This document shows positions 42,206 to 50,448 of a stretch of DNA of 64,000 bases, piece after piece. Where the stretch lies: NCBI RefSeq assembly GCF_020707215.1, contig NZ_JAJFET010000003.1, positions 1 to 64,000 on the forward strand. The letters are read 5' to 3'. Positions within the stretch are counted from its first letter, which is position 1. The number at the start of each line of letters is the position of its first letter. The DNA comes from Sphingomonas sp. PL-96. GTDB lineage: Bacteria > Pseudomonadota > Alphaproteobacteria > Sphingomonadales > Sphingomonadaceae. A program made the position numbers and the translations under genes. The notes under the pieces were generated by a model. That model was given only the letters and a program-made list of their open reading frames with translations, was not told where the DNA came from and ran no database searches.

Positions 42206-43675
42206 ATGTCGAACCCGCTTCTCGAACAGCTGAAAGCGGCAGGCTGGCTGCGGCAGAAGAACGCGATCGGCGGTGTATGGCGCGACGCCGACGACGGCGC
42301 GACGTGCGAGGTGACGGACCCGGCCACCGGCGAGGTGCTCGGGACTGTTCCCTGGAGCGGGGCCGCCGAGACGCGGCAGGCGATCGAGGCGGCGCATGCC
42401 GCCTTCGCCGGCTGGTCGGCGGCGCTGGCTGCCGATCGTGCCGCGGCGCTGCATCGTATGGCGGCGCTGATCCGCGAGAATGTCGACCTGATTGCCGCGA
42501 TGTTGACCCTCGAGCAGGGCAAGCCGCTGAGTGAGGCACGCGGCGAGGTGCTGCTCGGCGCCAGCTACGTCCAGTGGTTCGCCGAGGAAGCGCGCCGCAT
42601 CAACGGCACGGTCGTGCCTTCTCCGTGGCAGGGCAGCCGTATCTTGGTGACGCGCGAGCCAGTGGGCGTGGTTGCGGCCATTTCCCCGTGGAACTTCCCC
42701 TTCTCGATGCTGTCGCGCAAGATCGCGCCGGCCTTGGCCGCGGGCTGCACCGTTGTGGTTAAGCCGTCCGAGCTTACGCCTTACTGCGGGCTGCTATGGG
42801 CGGTGCTCGCGGAGCGGGCGGGGATCGCGGCGGGCGTGGTGAACATCGTGACCGGCGACGCCGTCGCGATCGGCGGCGAGCTGACCGCCAACCCCCTGGC
42901 GCGCAAGCTCACCTTCACCGGCTCAACCCGCGTGGGCAAGCTGCTCTACCAGCAATCCGGCGCGACCATGAAGAAGCTGTCCATGGAGCTCGGCGGGAAC
43001 GCACCCTTCCTGGTGTTCGACGATGCCGACCTAGACGAAGCAGTGGCGGGCGCGATCGCGGCCAAGTTTCGCAACACCGGCCAGACCTGCATCTGCGCCA
43101 ACCGCCTGTATATCCAGGACGGCATCTACGAAGCTTTCGCGGAGCGCTTCGGCGCGCGGGTGCAGGCGCTGCGGGTCGGCAACGGTCTCGACGCGCATGT
43201 CGAGCAAGGGCCGTTGATCAACACCGCCGCGATGCAAAAGGTCGAGGCGCACGTCGCCGATGCGATTGCCAAGGGCGGACGCGTGCTCACCGGCGGCAGG
43301 CCGCATGCGCTGGGCGGCACCTTCTACGAACCAACGGTGATCCGCGATGCCAACCCGGACATGATCATCGCTCGCGAGGAGACCTTCGGCCCGGTGGCCC
43401 CGCTGTTCCGGTTCACCGACGAACAGGCGGCGATTGAGGCGGCCAACGCAACCGAATTCGGGCTCGCCGCCTATGTCTACACGCGCGATCTGGCGCGCAC
43501 CTTTCGGGTCGCGCAGGCGCTGGATGTCGGGATGGTCGGAATAAACCAGGGCATCATCACGAGCGAAGTGGCGCCATTTGGCGGCGTGAAAGACAGTGGA
43601 ATCGGCCGCGAAGGTGCGACTTCCGGTATCGAGGAGTTTGTCCAATACAAGTATGTGAGCCTAGGCGGCCTGTAA
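42206..43675 (+). CDS. NAD(P)-dependent succinate-semialdehyde-type dehydrogenase
   Basis: A 489-aa aldehyde dehydrogenase of the GabD branch. It has SPWNFPFSMLSRKIAPALAAGCT, GSTRVGKLLYQQ, MELGGNAPFLVFDDADLDEAV and the catalytic cysteine in GQTCICANR. GabD-type enzymes oxidise succinate semialdehyde and similar C4-C5 semialdehydes, products expected after cleavage of a heterocyclic ring. It is the last intact gene of the supercluster; degraded DNA follows. ATG 42206 was selected because it gives the normal GabD N-terminus and lies just past the monooxygenase gene. Confidence 0.9.
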   Translation: MSNPLLEQLKAAGWLRQKNAIGGVWRDADDGATCEVTDPATGEVLGTVPWSGAAETRQAIEAAHAAFAGWSAALAADRAAALHRMAALIRENVDLIAAMLTLEQGKPLSEARGEVLLGASYVQWFAEEARRINGTVVPSPWQGSRILVTREPVGVVAAISPWNFPFSMLSRKIAPALAAGCTVVVKPSELTPYCGLLWAVLAERAGIAAGVVNIVTGDAVAIGGELTANPLARKLTFTGSTRVGKLLYQQSGATMKKLSMELGGNAPFLVFDDADLDEAVAGAIAAKFRNTGQTCICANRLYIQDGIYEAFAERFGARVQALRVGNGLDAHVEQGPLINTAAMQKVEAHVADAIAKGGRVLTGGRPHALGGTFYEPTVIRDANPDMIIAREETFGPVAPLFRFTDEQAAIEAANATEFGLAAYVYTRDLARTFRVAQALDVGMVGINQGIITSEVAPFGGVKDSGIGREGATSGIEEFVQYKYVSLGGL

Positions 43676-43901
43676 CTAGGGTCAGGGCCCATCAACGTGA
43701 GCGTTGCGATCTGGTTCGGACTCCGTGAGGGGACTGGAGTAAGCAACCTGGCTTGGCCGACGGGCGGCCAGGTCAGCGACTACACCGGCGCGGCCGGGCT
43801 ATGCCGTCGCACGTCTCCGTTGGCGGCTCTCACGATCGGAAGCAGCTCGAAAACCGGCCGCGCGAGGGAGGGATCGCACGTGGCTTGAACCAAGGTGATT
43901 G

Positions 43902-44060
43902 GCAGAGCACTTGGATGTGTCGCGTCAGACCGTAAATGCGGTTGGGGCAGACAAATACGATCCGCTTCTGCCGCTTGCGTACAAGCGTGCCGCGTTCTTC
44001 GACATTGAAGTCGAGGCGTTGTTCTGCAATCCTTTCAAATCAACGGCCCGGATCGAATAG
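43902..44060 (+). pseudogene. XRE-family HTH regulator relic
   Basis: This frame reads AEHLDVSRQTVNAV, DKYDPLLPLA and FFDIEVEALF, the recognition helix and C-terminal end of a small YozG-like XRE repressor. The expected upstream DWSQ element appears in another frame (GDWQ at about 43894-43905), so a frameshift has separated the halves, and no start codon is available. It ends four bases before a small membrane-protein gene, the usual partner of such repressors. Confidence 0.6.
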
Positions 44061-44064
44061 GCAT

Positions 44065-44373
44065 ATGTCGGATGCAGCGCTTGTTCTGATTGCCACGTTG
44101 ATCGGCCTAGCAGCCTATACCGCCCTGCCATCTCTCTTGGCTATGGTGCGGAAACACCCCGATCGGGCCTTGATTTACAAGCTAAGCCCCCTGTGTCTCC
44201 TATCGTTCCTCCTGTGGCTGGTCCTTGTCGCATGGGCTTCCACCGGCCAACGGAACGATGCAGTCATCTCACGTTACATATCTAAGCTGCGAGGGAACAA
44301 TCGCCTCCCTTTGGCGATCATGCTGCTGATCCTATTCGGACTAGCAGGAAGTCTTATCTCGCTTATGCGCTGA
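44065..44373 (+). CDS. Small three-helix membrane protein (superinfection-immunity-like)
   Basis: A 102-aa protein with three hydrophobic segments (about residues 4-26, 40-60 and 83-101). LPSLLAMVRKHPDRALIYKLSPLCLLSFLLWLVLVAWA resembles the short superinfection-immunity membrane family (PTxxA-x-RKH then a second helix ending in Trp). It follows the XRE relic by four bases. In intact systems such pairs form small regulator/membrane-protein operons. Its start ATG 44065 has only a weak ribosome binding site, so expression after loss of the regulator gene is uncertain. Confidence 0.58.
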   Translation: MSDAALVLIATLIGLAAYTALPSLLAMVRKHPDRALIYKLSPLCLLSFLLWLVLVAWASTGQRNDAVISRYISKLRGNNRLPLAIMLLILFGLAGSLISLMR

Positions 44374-44420
44374 TCATTCGTGGAGTGGATCATCGCAACG
44401 GCGATCGCCTTGGTGCTGCG

Positions 44421-44543
44421 ATGACTCTGCCGCCCGCGATAACTGCGGCCAAGAAGTCCATCAAAGGGGGTGGCAGGATGGCAGGTGTTGCACTCTCCAT
44501 CGGGCTCGCTTTCTCCATGCTCTACGACCCTCCGCAGCACTAG
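44421..44543 (+). CDS. Tiny hypothetical frame with one hydrophobic segment
   Basis: A 40-codon frame from ATG 44421 with a hydrophobic stretch (GVALSIGLAFSML). It may be the remainder of a broken membrane-protein gene, since a preceding frame reads EWIIATAIALVLR before a stop. No family is recognised; it may not be expressed. Confidence 0.2.
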   Translation: MTLPPAITAAKKSIKGGGRMAGVALSIGLAFSMLYDPPQH

Positions 44544-44664
44544 GTCATAGAGAACATCGCAAAGCGCCAAAGCGACGACGAGGACGTGGCCCACAGGACG
44601 AACGGTAAGCGCGAGCGGTCCCAATCTCGATCCGGATGGGAAAGTTCCGGTTTGACTGCCGCTC

Positions 44665-45207
44665 CTAGCCGGGATGGCATGGCAGCTTCAACCGGACCGG
44701 TGGCACCTTCCCACCCACAGCGAGGCACGGACGCAAAACATGACCAGTCTCGACGAAACCAAGTTTGCGTAGAACCTGCCCCGAGGCGGGGTTGTCTTCG
44801 AAATTCCCGGAGGTGAGAGAGTGACAGCCAACGTCTACAAGGCCGAAGGTAACAACGGCTCGTGCCGCTTCCGTTGCAACTCCCTTCCCCCAGTGCGCAC
44901 GGGACAGCCAATAGCTCAGCTCGGCAGTTTCGGCGTCATTCTCCGGGGTCAGCCCGACCGCGCCGATAAGCACGCCGGATCCTCGTAGGGTTATCGCCCA
45001 GACCCATTCGGCGGGCACAATCTGGTCGAGGAAGAATTGCGCGTCGTCCGGCCCATAAGGATGGGGAACCCGCGCGAGACGGCGGGCGACATCCCAATCT
45101 CCAACGATGCTCACGATGGCATTCATATCACCATCGTTGGGGCGCCTGAGAGACAGGCGTTCGGTCACCAGATCAGGACGTTCGTGCAGTGAGAGACCCT
45201 TGGTCAT
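44665..45207 (-). CDS. GNAT-family N-acetyltransferase (RimJ/RimL type)
   Basis: A 180-aa acetyltransferase. The N-terminus LVTERLSLRRPNDGDMNAIVSI is typical of RimJ/RimL enzymes, and the acetyl-CoA loop is in SYWLSRAHWGKGVATEAARAVV. It transfers acetyl from acetyl-CoA to an amine such as a protein N-terminus. Its start overlaps the stop of the secreted-protein gene upstream (ATGA), making it the last gene of a four-gene minus-strand operon headed by padR. Confidence 0.85.
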   Translation of the reverse strand: MTKGLSLHERPDLVTERLSLRRPNDGDMNAIVSIVGDWDVARRLARVPHPYGPDDAQFFLDQIVPAEWVWAITLRGSGVLIGAVGLTPENDAETAELSYWLSRAHWGKGVATEAARAVVTFGLVDVGCHSLTSGNFEDNPASGQVLRKLGFVETGHVLRPCLAVGGKVPPVRLKLPCHPG

Positions 45208-45899
45208 TGGCAGACGCCGCCCAAGCGCTGAGCACTCGGACCGGCTGCATATCCCAATTCCTGCCGCGTTGTTTTCGCAATCTTGTAGCGCGCAAGCTGC
45301 GCCGGATCGTCACCGGCTTCTACGATCCAGGCCGCTATCTTGCCCGATGGTGTGTCCAAGTCCTCGCTGCCGACGACCCGCGCGGTGAAGGCGCCGAAAC
45401 CTTTGTCGTACTGCCAGAACGGAACGGCGTAGGTGCCCCCCTCCTTCAGCGGCAAGGCGGCGAAGGTAAGTCCCCACAGATTGCCATCCCACGTCGGACG
45501 CGCCAGTGCCACGTCTAAAGGCGTCGAGCCCGTGGCCGTCTCCTTCGTCCCTCGGAGACCGTGCGCGCCATATTCGACACTGACCCGGTGCCAGCCCTTT
45601 TCGTTGCGTCCGCGCCCGCGCTGGCTATCCATTCTGATCGGCAACAGCGTTTCGCGATCAACGATGAAATGGTCCCGCATATCGAACGCGCCGTTTTCGA
45701 GCTTCTGATGCACGACGATATCCCACGCCGGCTTACCACCATCGCGCGACGCCGTGATCGTCTGCAACGTCGAGCCGATTGTCCTGTCGCCGGCGACGAT
45801 CGCGTAGCAGGTCGAGCCGGCCTGAAGGCGACCGCCTTCCATTTTCGGCGTTGCCGCGCCCGTGGTGGCGAGCGCCGCGACCATGACCAACGTCTTCAT
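45204..45899 (-). CDS. Secreted DUF3108-like hypothetical protein
   Basis: A 231-aa protein with a short signal peptide (residues 1-18, MKTLVMVAALATTGAA). The mature part is beta-strand-rich, with GDRTIGSTLQTITASRDGGKPAWDI, HFIVDRETLLPIRMDSQ and GKIAAWIVEAG. This pattern (conversion of a stored value, fixed strands with RxE/TLLPI) resembles DUF3108-type periplasmic proteins, but I cannot confirm the family. It sits between a membrane-protein gene (one-base junction) and the acetyltransferase gene. Confidence 0.68.
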   Translation of the reverse strand: MKTLVMVAALATTGAATPKMEGGRLQAGSTCYAIVAGDRTIGSTLQTITASRDGGKPAWDIVVHQKLENGAFDMRDHFIVDRETLLPIRMDSQRGRGRNEKGWHRVSVEYGAHGLRGTKETATGSTPLDVALARPTWDGNLWGLTFAALPLKEGGTYAVPFWQYDKGFGAFTARVVGSEDLDTPSGKIAAWIVEAGDDPAQLARYKIAKTTRQELGYAAGPSAQRLGGVCQ

Positions 45900-46540
45900 C
45901 AAGCCTCCTTCGGGTAGGACGAGCCGGCACCGGCATTCCGCCACCTTGCCAAGAACGGGATCGCAGCCAGCTCGATTGCCAGCGCGGCGAACTGGATCGC
46001 GCTGCCGCCAACGTTCGGGACGGTGATGGCAATGATGTGGACGATCAGTGCGGCGATGATCGTCGCCACCAGCCACAGGATCGCTGCCCTGCGCCATCGT
46101 CCATCGAGCAGGAACCAGGCGACAGCCAGATGCGCCGAGCCGAGCAAGAGCAGCAGAACCGTCAACGCCGGGGCTGCCGCGACATAGGCATCGGCCAGAA
46201 TCCGCCCGCGCGCACCACCGGCCATCAGCATGTCATGATAGTGGTCGTGACCGGACAGCACCAACCTGGCGCCGGAGAAGGCGCAGCCAAGATGGAAGGT
46301 GGCGATCGGCACGATCAGCCCGAGTACGAGGGCGTGGCTCACCACCGCAATCCGCCCTTCGGCGTGGTGAGGCAGCCGCCGCCATGCCGCGATCAGGCAC
46401 CCGCAGGCAAAGCCGAGCGCCTTGCCATCGCGCCGAGCCAGATCGAACTCCGCCGACATCGCCTGCCCCCATTCGCTGCCATCGCGCGGCAGGCAACGCA
46501 GAGCCAGCGTCATCACAAGCTCTGCGATGCCGGCCATCAT
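45899..46540 (-). CDS. Membrane protein next to padR
   Basis: A 213-aa protein. The N-terminal region LVMTLALRCLPRDGSEWGQAMSAEFDLARRDGKALGFACGCLIAAW is followed by four hydrophobic segments (roughly residues 67-86, 108-126, 135-150 and 158-205). This layout is common for proteins encoded directly after small PadR regulators. ATG 46540 overlaps the padR stop (ATGA). The function is unknown; a permease-like or stress-sensing role is a guess from the partner. Confidence 0.7.
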   Translation of the reverse strand: MMAGIAELVMTLALRCLPRDGSEWGQAMSAEFDLARRDGKALGFACGCLIAAWRRLPHHAEGRIAVVSHALVLGLIVPIATFHLGCAFSGARLVLSGHDHYHDMLMAGGARGRILADAYVAAAPALTVLLLLLGSAHLAVAWFLLDGRWRRAAILWLVATIIAALIVHIIAITVPNVGGSAIQFAALAIELAAIPFLARWRNAGAGSSYPKEA

Positions 46541-46836
46541 ACGGACGACAATCGAGACACAGTGCCGGTTTCCGGCACGATCGTGCTGGCAAGAGCGACG
46601 CCGGTCGCGGTCAGCCGGTACGCATGGCGCGCTGGTCGTCCCAGCCGAGCCGGTTCCTGCCATTCGGCCTCGACCAAGCCTTGCTCGGTCATCCGCATCA
46701 GCAGAGGATAGAGCGTGCCCGACGACAGGCCGGTGTGCTTCATCAAGTCGTAGCCATGCCGCCACGCCGACGGCTCCGTCATAAGCGCGGCAAGGAGCGA
46801 AAGCATCTGCTTGGATGGCCGACGTTTGCGGATCAT
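46537..46836 (-). CDS. PadR-family transcriptional regulator
   Basis: A 99-aa winged-helix regulator with SLLAALMTEPSAWRHGYDLMKHTGLSSGTLYPLLMRMTEQGLVEAEW, the full PadR signature, and YRLTATG closing the wing. It heads the operon padR-membrane protein-secreted protein-acetyltransferase, all joined by overlapping codons, so it likely represses this operon. It lacks the long C-terminal dimerisation helix of larger PadR proteins and is of the short PadR-s2 type. Confidence 0.88.
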   Translation of the reverse strand: MIRKRRPSKQMLSLLAALMTEPSAWRHGYDLMKHTGLSSGTLYPLLMRMTEQGLVEAEWQEPARLGRPARHAYRLTATGVALASTIVPETGTVSRLSSV

Positions 46837-47519
46837 CCATCTAAAACGCTATATGTAGATTTAAGAGTCAACGGTGCGCAGCGAGCCGTCTGGTTTGTCA
46901 CAGCTCCGTCGTGATTGGATTCTGAGATGGCGCGGGGCCTTCCCGACCACGCATCCTTCTGGGAAAGCCGTAGCCGTCTTCATCGCCCTTGCAGTCAGGA
47001 AGGTTGGCGCCCCAGTTGCCGTCTCGACAAGCTCACTCAGACAGACGTACTGCTCGCAGGGCGGCCCCGCGCGCCCTCGAGAGATCGATTCGACTTGAGG
47101 CGGTCCTGCGCGAGCGCCACGACATGATGGCGGACGGCCCGCGGGTCGGAGGCCTCATCTCGACGCTCGAGGTGCGCATCACGCGGGTGCACGTCCGGCC
47201 CGACCTGCTCATTGATGGGCACGAGAATCGGGTCGAACCGAGCAACAGGCAGCCGCTGATCATGAACTTTCAGAAGGCCTACGGAGTCGCCAACATCGAG
47301 GCCATCGAGTCTTGCCTCGCAGAGATCTAGGAGAGGAAATGCCGCATGCCCGACGTGGATCGGCGCGGGAGAAGCTGCTCGAGACCGTGCGCTGACAAAG
47401 CGCGGCACGCCGGCTTGAGAAGTCGGGGTGCCGCACGTACACGAGCGGGATCAAACGTGTGGACCTGCGGAATTTTCATCCCAAGCAGCATTGATGTGGG
47501 GGGGGAGGGAGGCGGACAG
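46837..47519. other. Degraded stretch without a clear gene
   Basis: Frames on both strands are short. One plus-strand frame ending at 47330 (from ATG 47124, 68 codons: GGLISTLEVRITRVHVRPD, NFQKAYGVANIEAIESCLAEI) looks protein-like but has no recognisable family or good start. A run of eight G occurs near 47500. The region precedes the PepSY pseudogene and looks eroded. Confidence 0.45.
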
Positions 47520-48340
47520 ACTTGAGATCGTCAGGCGAGCAGCAAGCCGGCACCAGCGACAGCGAAAGATCTGGCAGAGTGCCGAGCAATAGCCGGCTGG
47601 CGCAAAGATTGGCGGCAACTTTGGTTGCCTCACCTGGCGATGGCCAAAGAACAGGGCCGCGCCATGGCGCTTTACAGAGCGCTTCACCGACCACAGCACC
47701 ATGCGGTGCTGTTCATGGCGGTGTCGAGCACGCCGCCTGCGATGAACAGCCAGCGCAGGTCCCAGACCGCAAAGCGGGCTCGGTGAAGGGCGGACAGCGT
47801 CCGGTCGGTCGCTTCCACGGGGTTCGTCGCCCGCGTGCCGATGCGATCCAGCAGCCGCCCCGTGCGCGTGTCGAACCGCAGCGTCCGGCCGGGTCCGCCG
47901 CCGGGGCGCGGCATGAGGCTGTTGCGCTGAATCTCAGCCTCGACCGACCACGGCGTACCGTCGCGACGCTCGATCGTTAGCCGGCCGGCGGGGCTGCCCC
48001 AGGCCTGTTCGGCGCCGGCCAGGATCGCGGCGACCGGCACGGGCGGCACCTGGGGCGCCACGCCCGCCGTCCCCGCGCGCGGGATCGCCGCTCCGCTCCG
48101 CATGCTGCCGGTAACTGCCGCCTCGAGGGGCCCGGCCGTCCTGCTCCAGGGAAGCAGCGTGCCGCCAACCAGCAGCAGGTCCGAAAAAGATCATCAGGTG
48201 GAAGGGCAGGGACAGCACCGCAGCCGCATCGAGCGCGTCGAGCTGGCTGCGCTGCCCCTTGCCCGGGCGGAAGGTGAAGAAGTCGCGAAAAGATCCGCTT
48301 TCTTGGGAAGCTGCCGGCGTTGCTTGCTGCAAGTGGCTGC
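47520..48340 (-). pseudogene. PepSY-associated membrane protein pseudogene
   Basis: Minus-strand frames contain successive pieces of a PepSY-TM protein: FRDFFTFRPGKGQRSQLDALDAAAVLSLPFHLMIFF (48.3 kb), then a PepSY-like soluble part (LTIERRDGTPWSVEAEIQR, LRFDTRTGRLLDRIG), then ALHRARFAVWDLRWLFIAGGVLDTAM, then WSVKRxxKRHG and FFGHR in other frames. At least three frame changes separate them. The normal first transmembrane segments are missing at the mqo side. Intact relatives are 350-500 aa inner-membrane proteins linked to iron reduction. Confidence 0.65.
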
Positions 48341-48373
48341 CCCAGATCGCGGGCAGCCACGCAGGTTATCGGA

Positions 48374-50098
48374 TCACAGCGCCTGCTGCTCGACGTTGAG
48401 GTTGCGCGCCTTGCTCGGGCTCGCGGCGGGGGTGACGGTGGGCGCGCGCCCTTCCGGCACCTCGATGTACGGCAGCTTCAGCGCCTTGCTGGTCATGCCG
48501 CGGATGCGGTTGGTCAGCGCCGGGTCGCTGTCGAGCTGCAGGCCGTAGGAGGGGATCATCGTCTTGAGCCGTGCCTGCCACGCGCCGGCCACCTGCTGCG
48601 GGAAGGCGCGCTTCATCACCTCCAGCATGATCGCAGGCGAGGTCGACGCGCCCGGGGATGCGCCCAGCAGCGCCGCGATCGAGCCGGTCTTGTCGGTCAC
48701 GATCTCGGTGCCGAACTGCAGCACCGCACCCTTCTTCGGGTCGCGCTTGATCACCTGGACGCGCTGGCCGGCGGTGATGAGCTTCCAGCTGCCCTGATCC
48801 GCCTTGGGATAATATTTCCGCAGTTCGGTCTGGCGGTCGGCATCGCTCAGCATCGCCTGCTGGGCCAGGTAGCGCACCAGGTCCAGATTCTCCACGCCCA
48901 CGCTCAGCATGGTGCCGATGTTGCTGCCATAGATGCTGGAGAACAGGTCGAGCGAAGACCCCTGCTTCAGGAACTTGGTGCTCTGGAGCGCGAACGGACC
49001 GAACAGCGTGACCGAGCGGCCGTCGAGCTTGCGCGCGTCGAGGTGCGGCACCGACATCGGCGGCGATCCTGCCTCCGCCTTGCCATAGACCTTGACGTCG
49101 TGGCGCCCGGTGACTGCCGGGCTTTCGAATGCCAGGAACTGGCCGCCGACCGGGAAGCCGGCGTAGTTCCTGGCCTCCGGGATGCCCGACATCTGAAGCA
49201 GCTTGAGCGAGGCGCCGCCTGCACCCACGAACACGAACTTCGCCTTGACGGCGCGGTCCTTGCCCGTGCGGACGTCATGGACCGCGACGTTCCAGCTCCG
49301 GTCGGCGTTCTGGTGCAGGCCGCGCACCTCCTGCCCCAGGTTGAGGCTGAAGTTCGGACTGCGGCGCAGCGTTCCGACGAGCTGGTTGGTGATGGCGCCG
49401 AAGTTCACGTCGGTGCCGATCGGCATGTAGGTGGCGGCGACCTTTTGCGCAGGATCGCGGCCCTCCATTACCAGCGGGGCCCATTTGCGGATCTGCGCGG
49501 GATCCTGCGAGAACTGCATGCCGTAGAACATCGGATGCTGGACCAGCGCGTCGCGCCGCTTGCGCAGATAGGCGATGTTGTCGTCGCCCCACACGAAGCT
49601 CATGTGCGGCGTCGGGTTGATGAAGGTCGACGGATCGGACAGGGCCCCGCGCTGGACCTCATGCGCCCAGAACTGGCGCGCGACTTCGAACTGCTCCGCG
49701 ATCTGCACGGCCTTGATCGTCTCGATCGACCCGTCCTCGGCCTCGGGCGTGTAGTTGAGTTCGGCGAAGCCGGAGTGACCGGTGCCGGCGTTGTTCCAGC
49801 CGTTGGAGCTTTCCTCGGCGACCTTGTCCATCCGCTCGTACATCTGGATACGCCAGCTTGGCTCCAGTTCCTGGAGGTAGGTCGCCAGCGTCGCGCTCAT
49901 GATGCCGCCGCCGATCACGACGACGTCGACCGGTTCGGCGTTCTCCGCCTCAGGCCCCGCCGGCGAGGCCATCGGGCGGAGCAGGAACAGTCCGCCCGCG
50001 ACCGCGGCCAGCGCGACGATGCAGGCGAGCGCGATCAGAACGCGCTTGGGAAGGCTCCGGCGACGCGGAGCGTGCGCCGAAGAAGAAGGTTCAGTCAT
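48374..50098 (-). CDS. mqo: Malate:quinone oxidoreductase with N-terminal signal/anchor
   Basis: A 574-aa FAD-dependent malate:quinone oxidoreductase. After an unusual N-terminus (residues 1-55) with RRRSLPKR and a hydrophobic helix (about 20-41), the enzyme starts at [62 protein letters not shown] and [18 protein letters not shown] are diagnostic. It oxidises L-malate to oxaloacetate and feeds quinones. The twin-arginine-like start and helix suggest export or anchoring with the catalytic part outside; most family members lack this. It is divergent from dctB-dctD, which fits control by C4-dicarboxylates. Start ATG 50098 has GGAAGAA upstream. Confidence 0.92.
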   Translation of the reverse strand: MTEPSSSAHAPRRRSLPKRVLIALACIVALAAVAGGLFLLRPMASPAGPEAENAEPVDVVVIGGGIMSATLATYLQELEPSWRIQMYERMDKVAEESSNGWNNAGTGHSGFAELNYTPEAEDGSIETIKAVQIAEQFEVARQFWAHEVQRGALSDPSTFINPTPHMSFVWGDDNIAYLRKRRDALVQHPMFYGMQFSQDPAQIRKWAPLVMEGRDPAQKVAATYMPIGTDVNFGAITNQLVGTLRRSPNFSLNLGQEVRGLHQNADRSWNVAVHDVRTGKDRAVKAKFVFVGAGGASLKLLQMSGIPEARNYAGFPVGGQFLAFESPAVTGRHDVKVYGKAEAGSPPMSVPHLDARKLDGRSVTLFGPFALQSTKFLKQGSSLDLFSSIYGSNIGTMLSVGVENLDLVRYLAQQAMLSDADRQTELRKYYPKADQGSWKLITAGQRVQVIKRDPKKGAVLQFGTEIVTDKTGSIAALLGASPGASTSPAIMLEVMKRAFPQQVAGAWQARLKTMIPSYGLQLDSDPALTNRIRGMTSKALKLPYIEVPEGRAPTVTPAASPSKARNLNVEQQAL

Positions 50099-50448
50099 GG
50101 TTTCTTCCGCATTGCTGATTGGAATGGAAAGCCCATGCGGGGGAGGAAACCGAGCCAGCGCCCATATGTCGCGCTGCGTTCGTGAGGGTCGCGGCCAAGG
50201 GGCCAGGGCCACCGTTCTTTCCGACTCCGCGAGGAGCTTCCTGCCACTCTGTCGGACAGTGGCCTCGAAATAAGGCTTCGCGCATCGGTGCGCACGCGCG
50301 CTGAGGAAAAGCAACTTCCTTGAGCCAGATCAAGGACTTGCGCTTTCTCGGTGAAGAGATATCCCGGGCGGGTGTCCGGTTTTTGGTACATGTTGACCGG
50401 GCAAGATCCCAATATTGGATCATGGCGGCGCAGGCGGTAGAAGGACGC
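50099..50448. other. Divergent promoter region between mqo and dctB
   Basis: 350 bp with no supported gene. A near-palindrome GATCCCAATATTGGATC (50405-50421) sits about 28 bases upstream of the dctB start and could be a regulator site. I found no clear sigma-54 promoter (TGGCAC-N5-TTGC). Confidence 0.4.

Noticed and set aside
43676-43893. Insertion-sequence remnant after the last aldehyde dehydrogenase
   Set aside because: The text looks non-coding and eroded, but I could find no matching inverted repeats or transposase motif.
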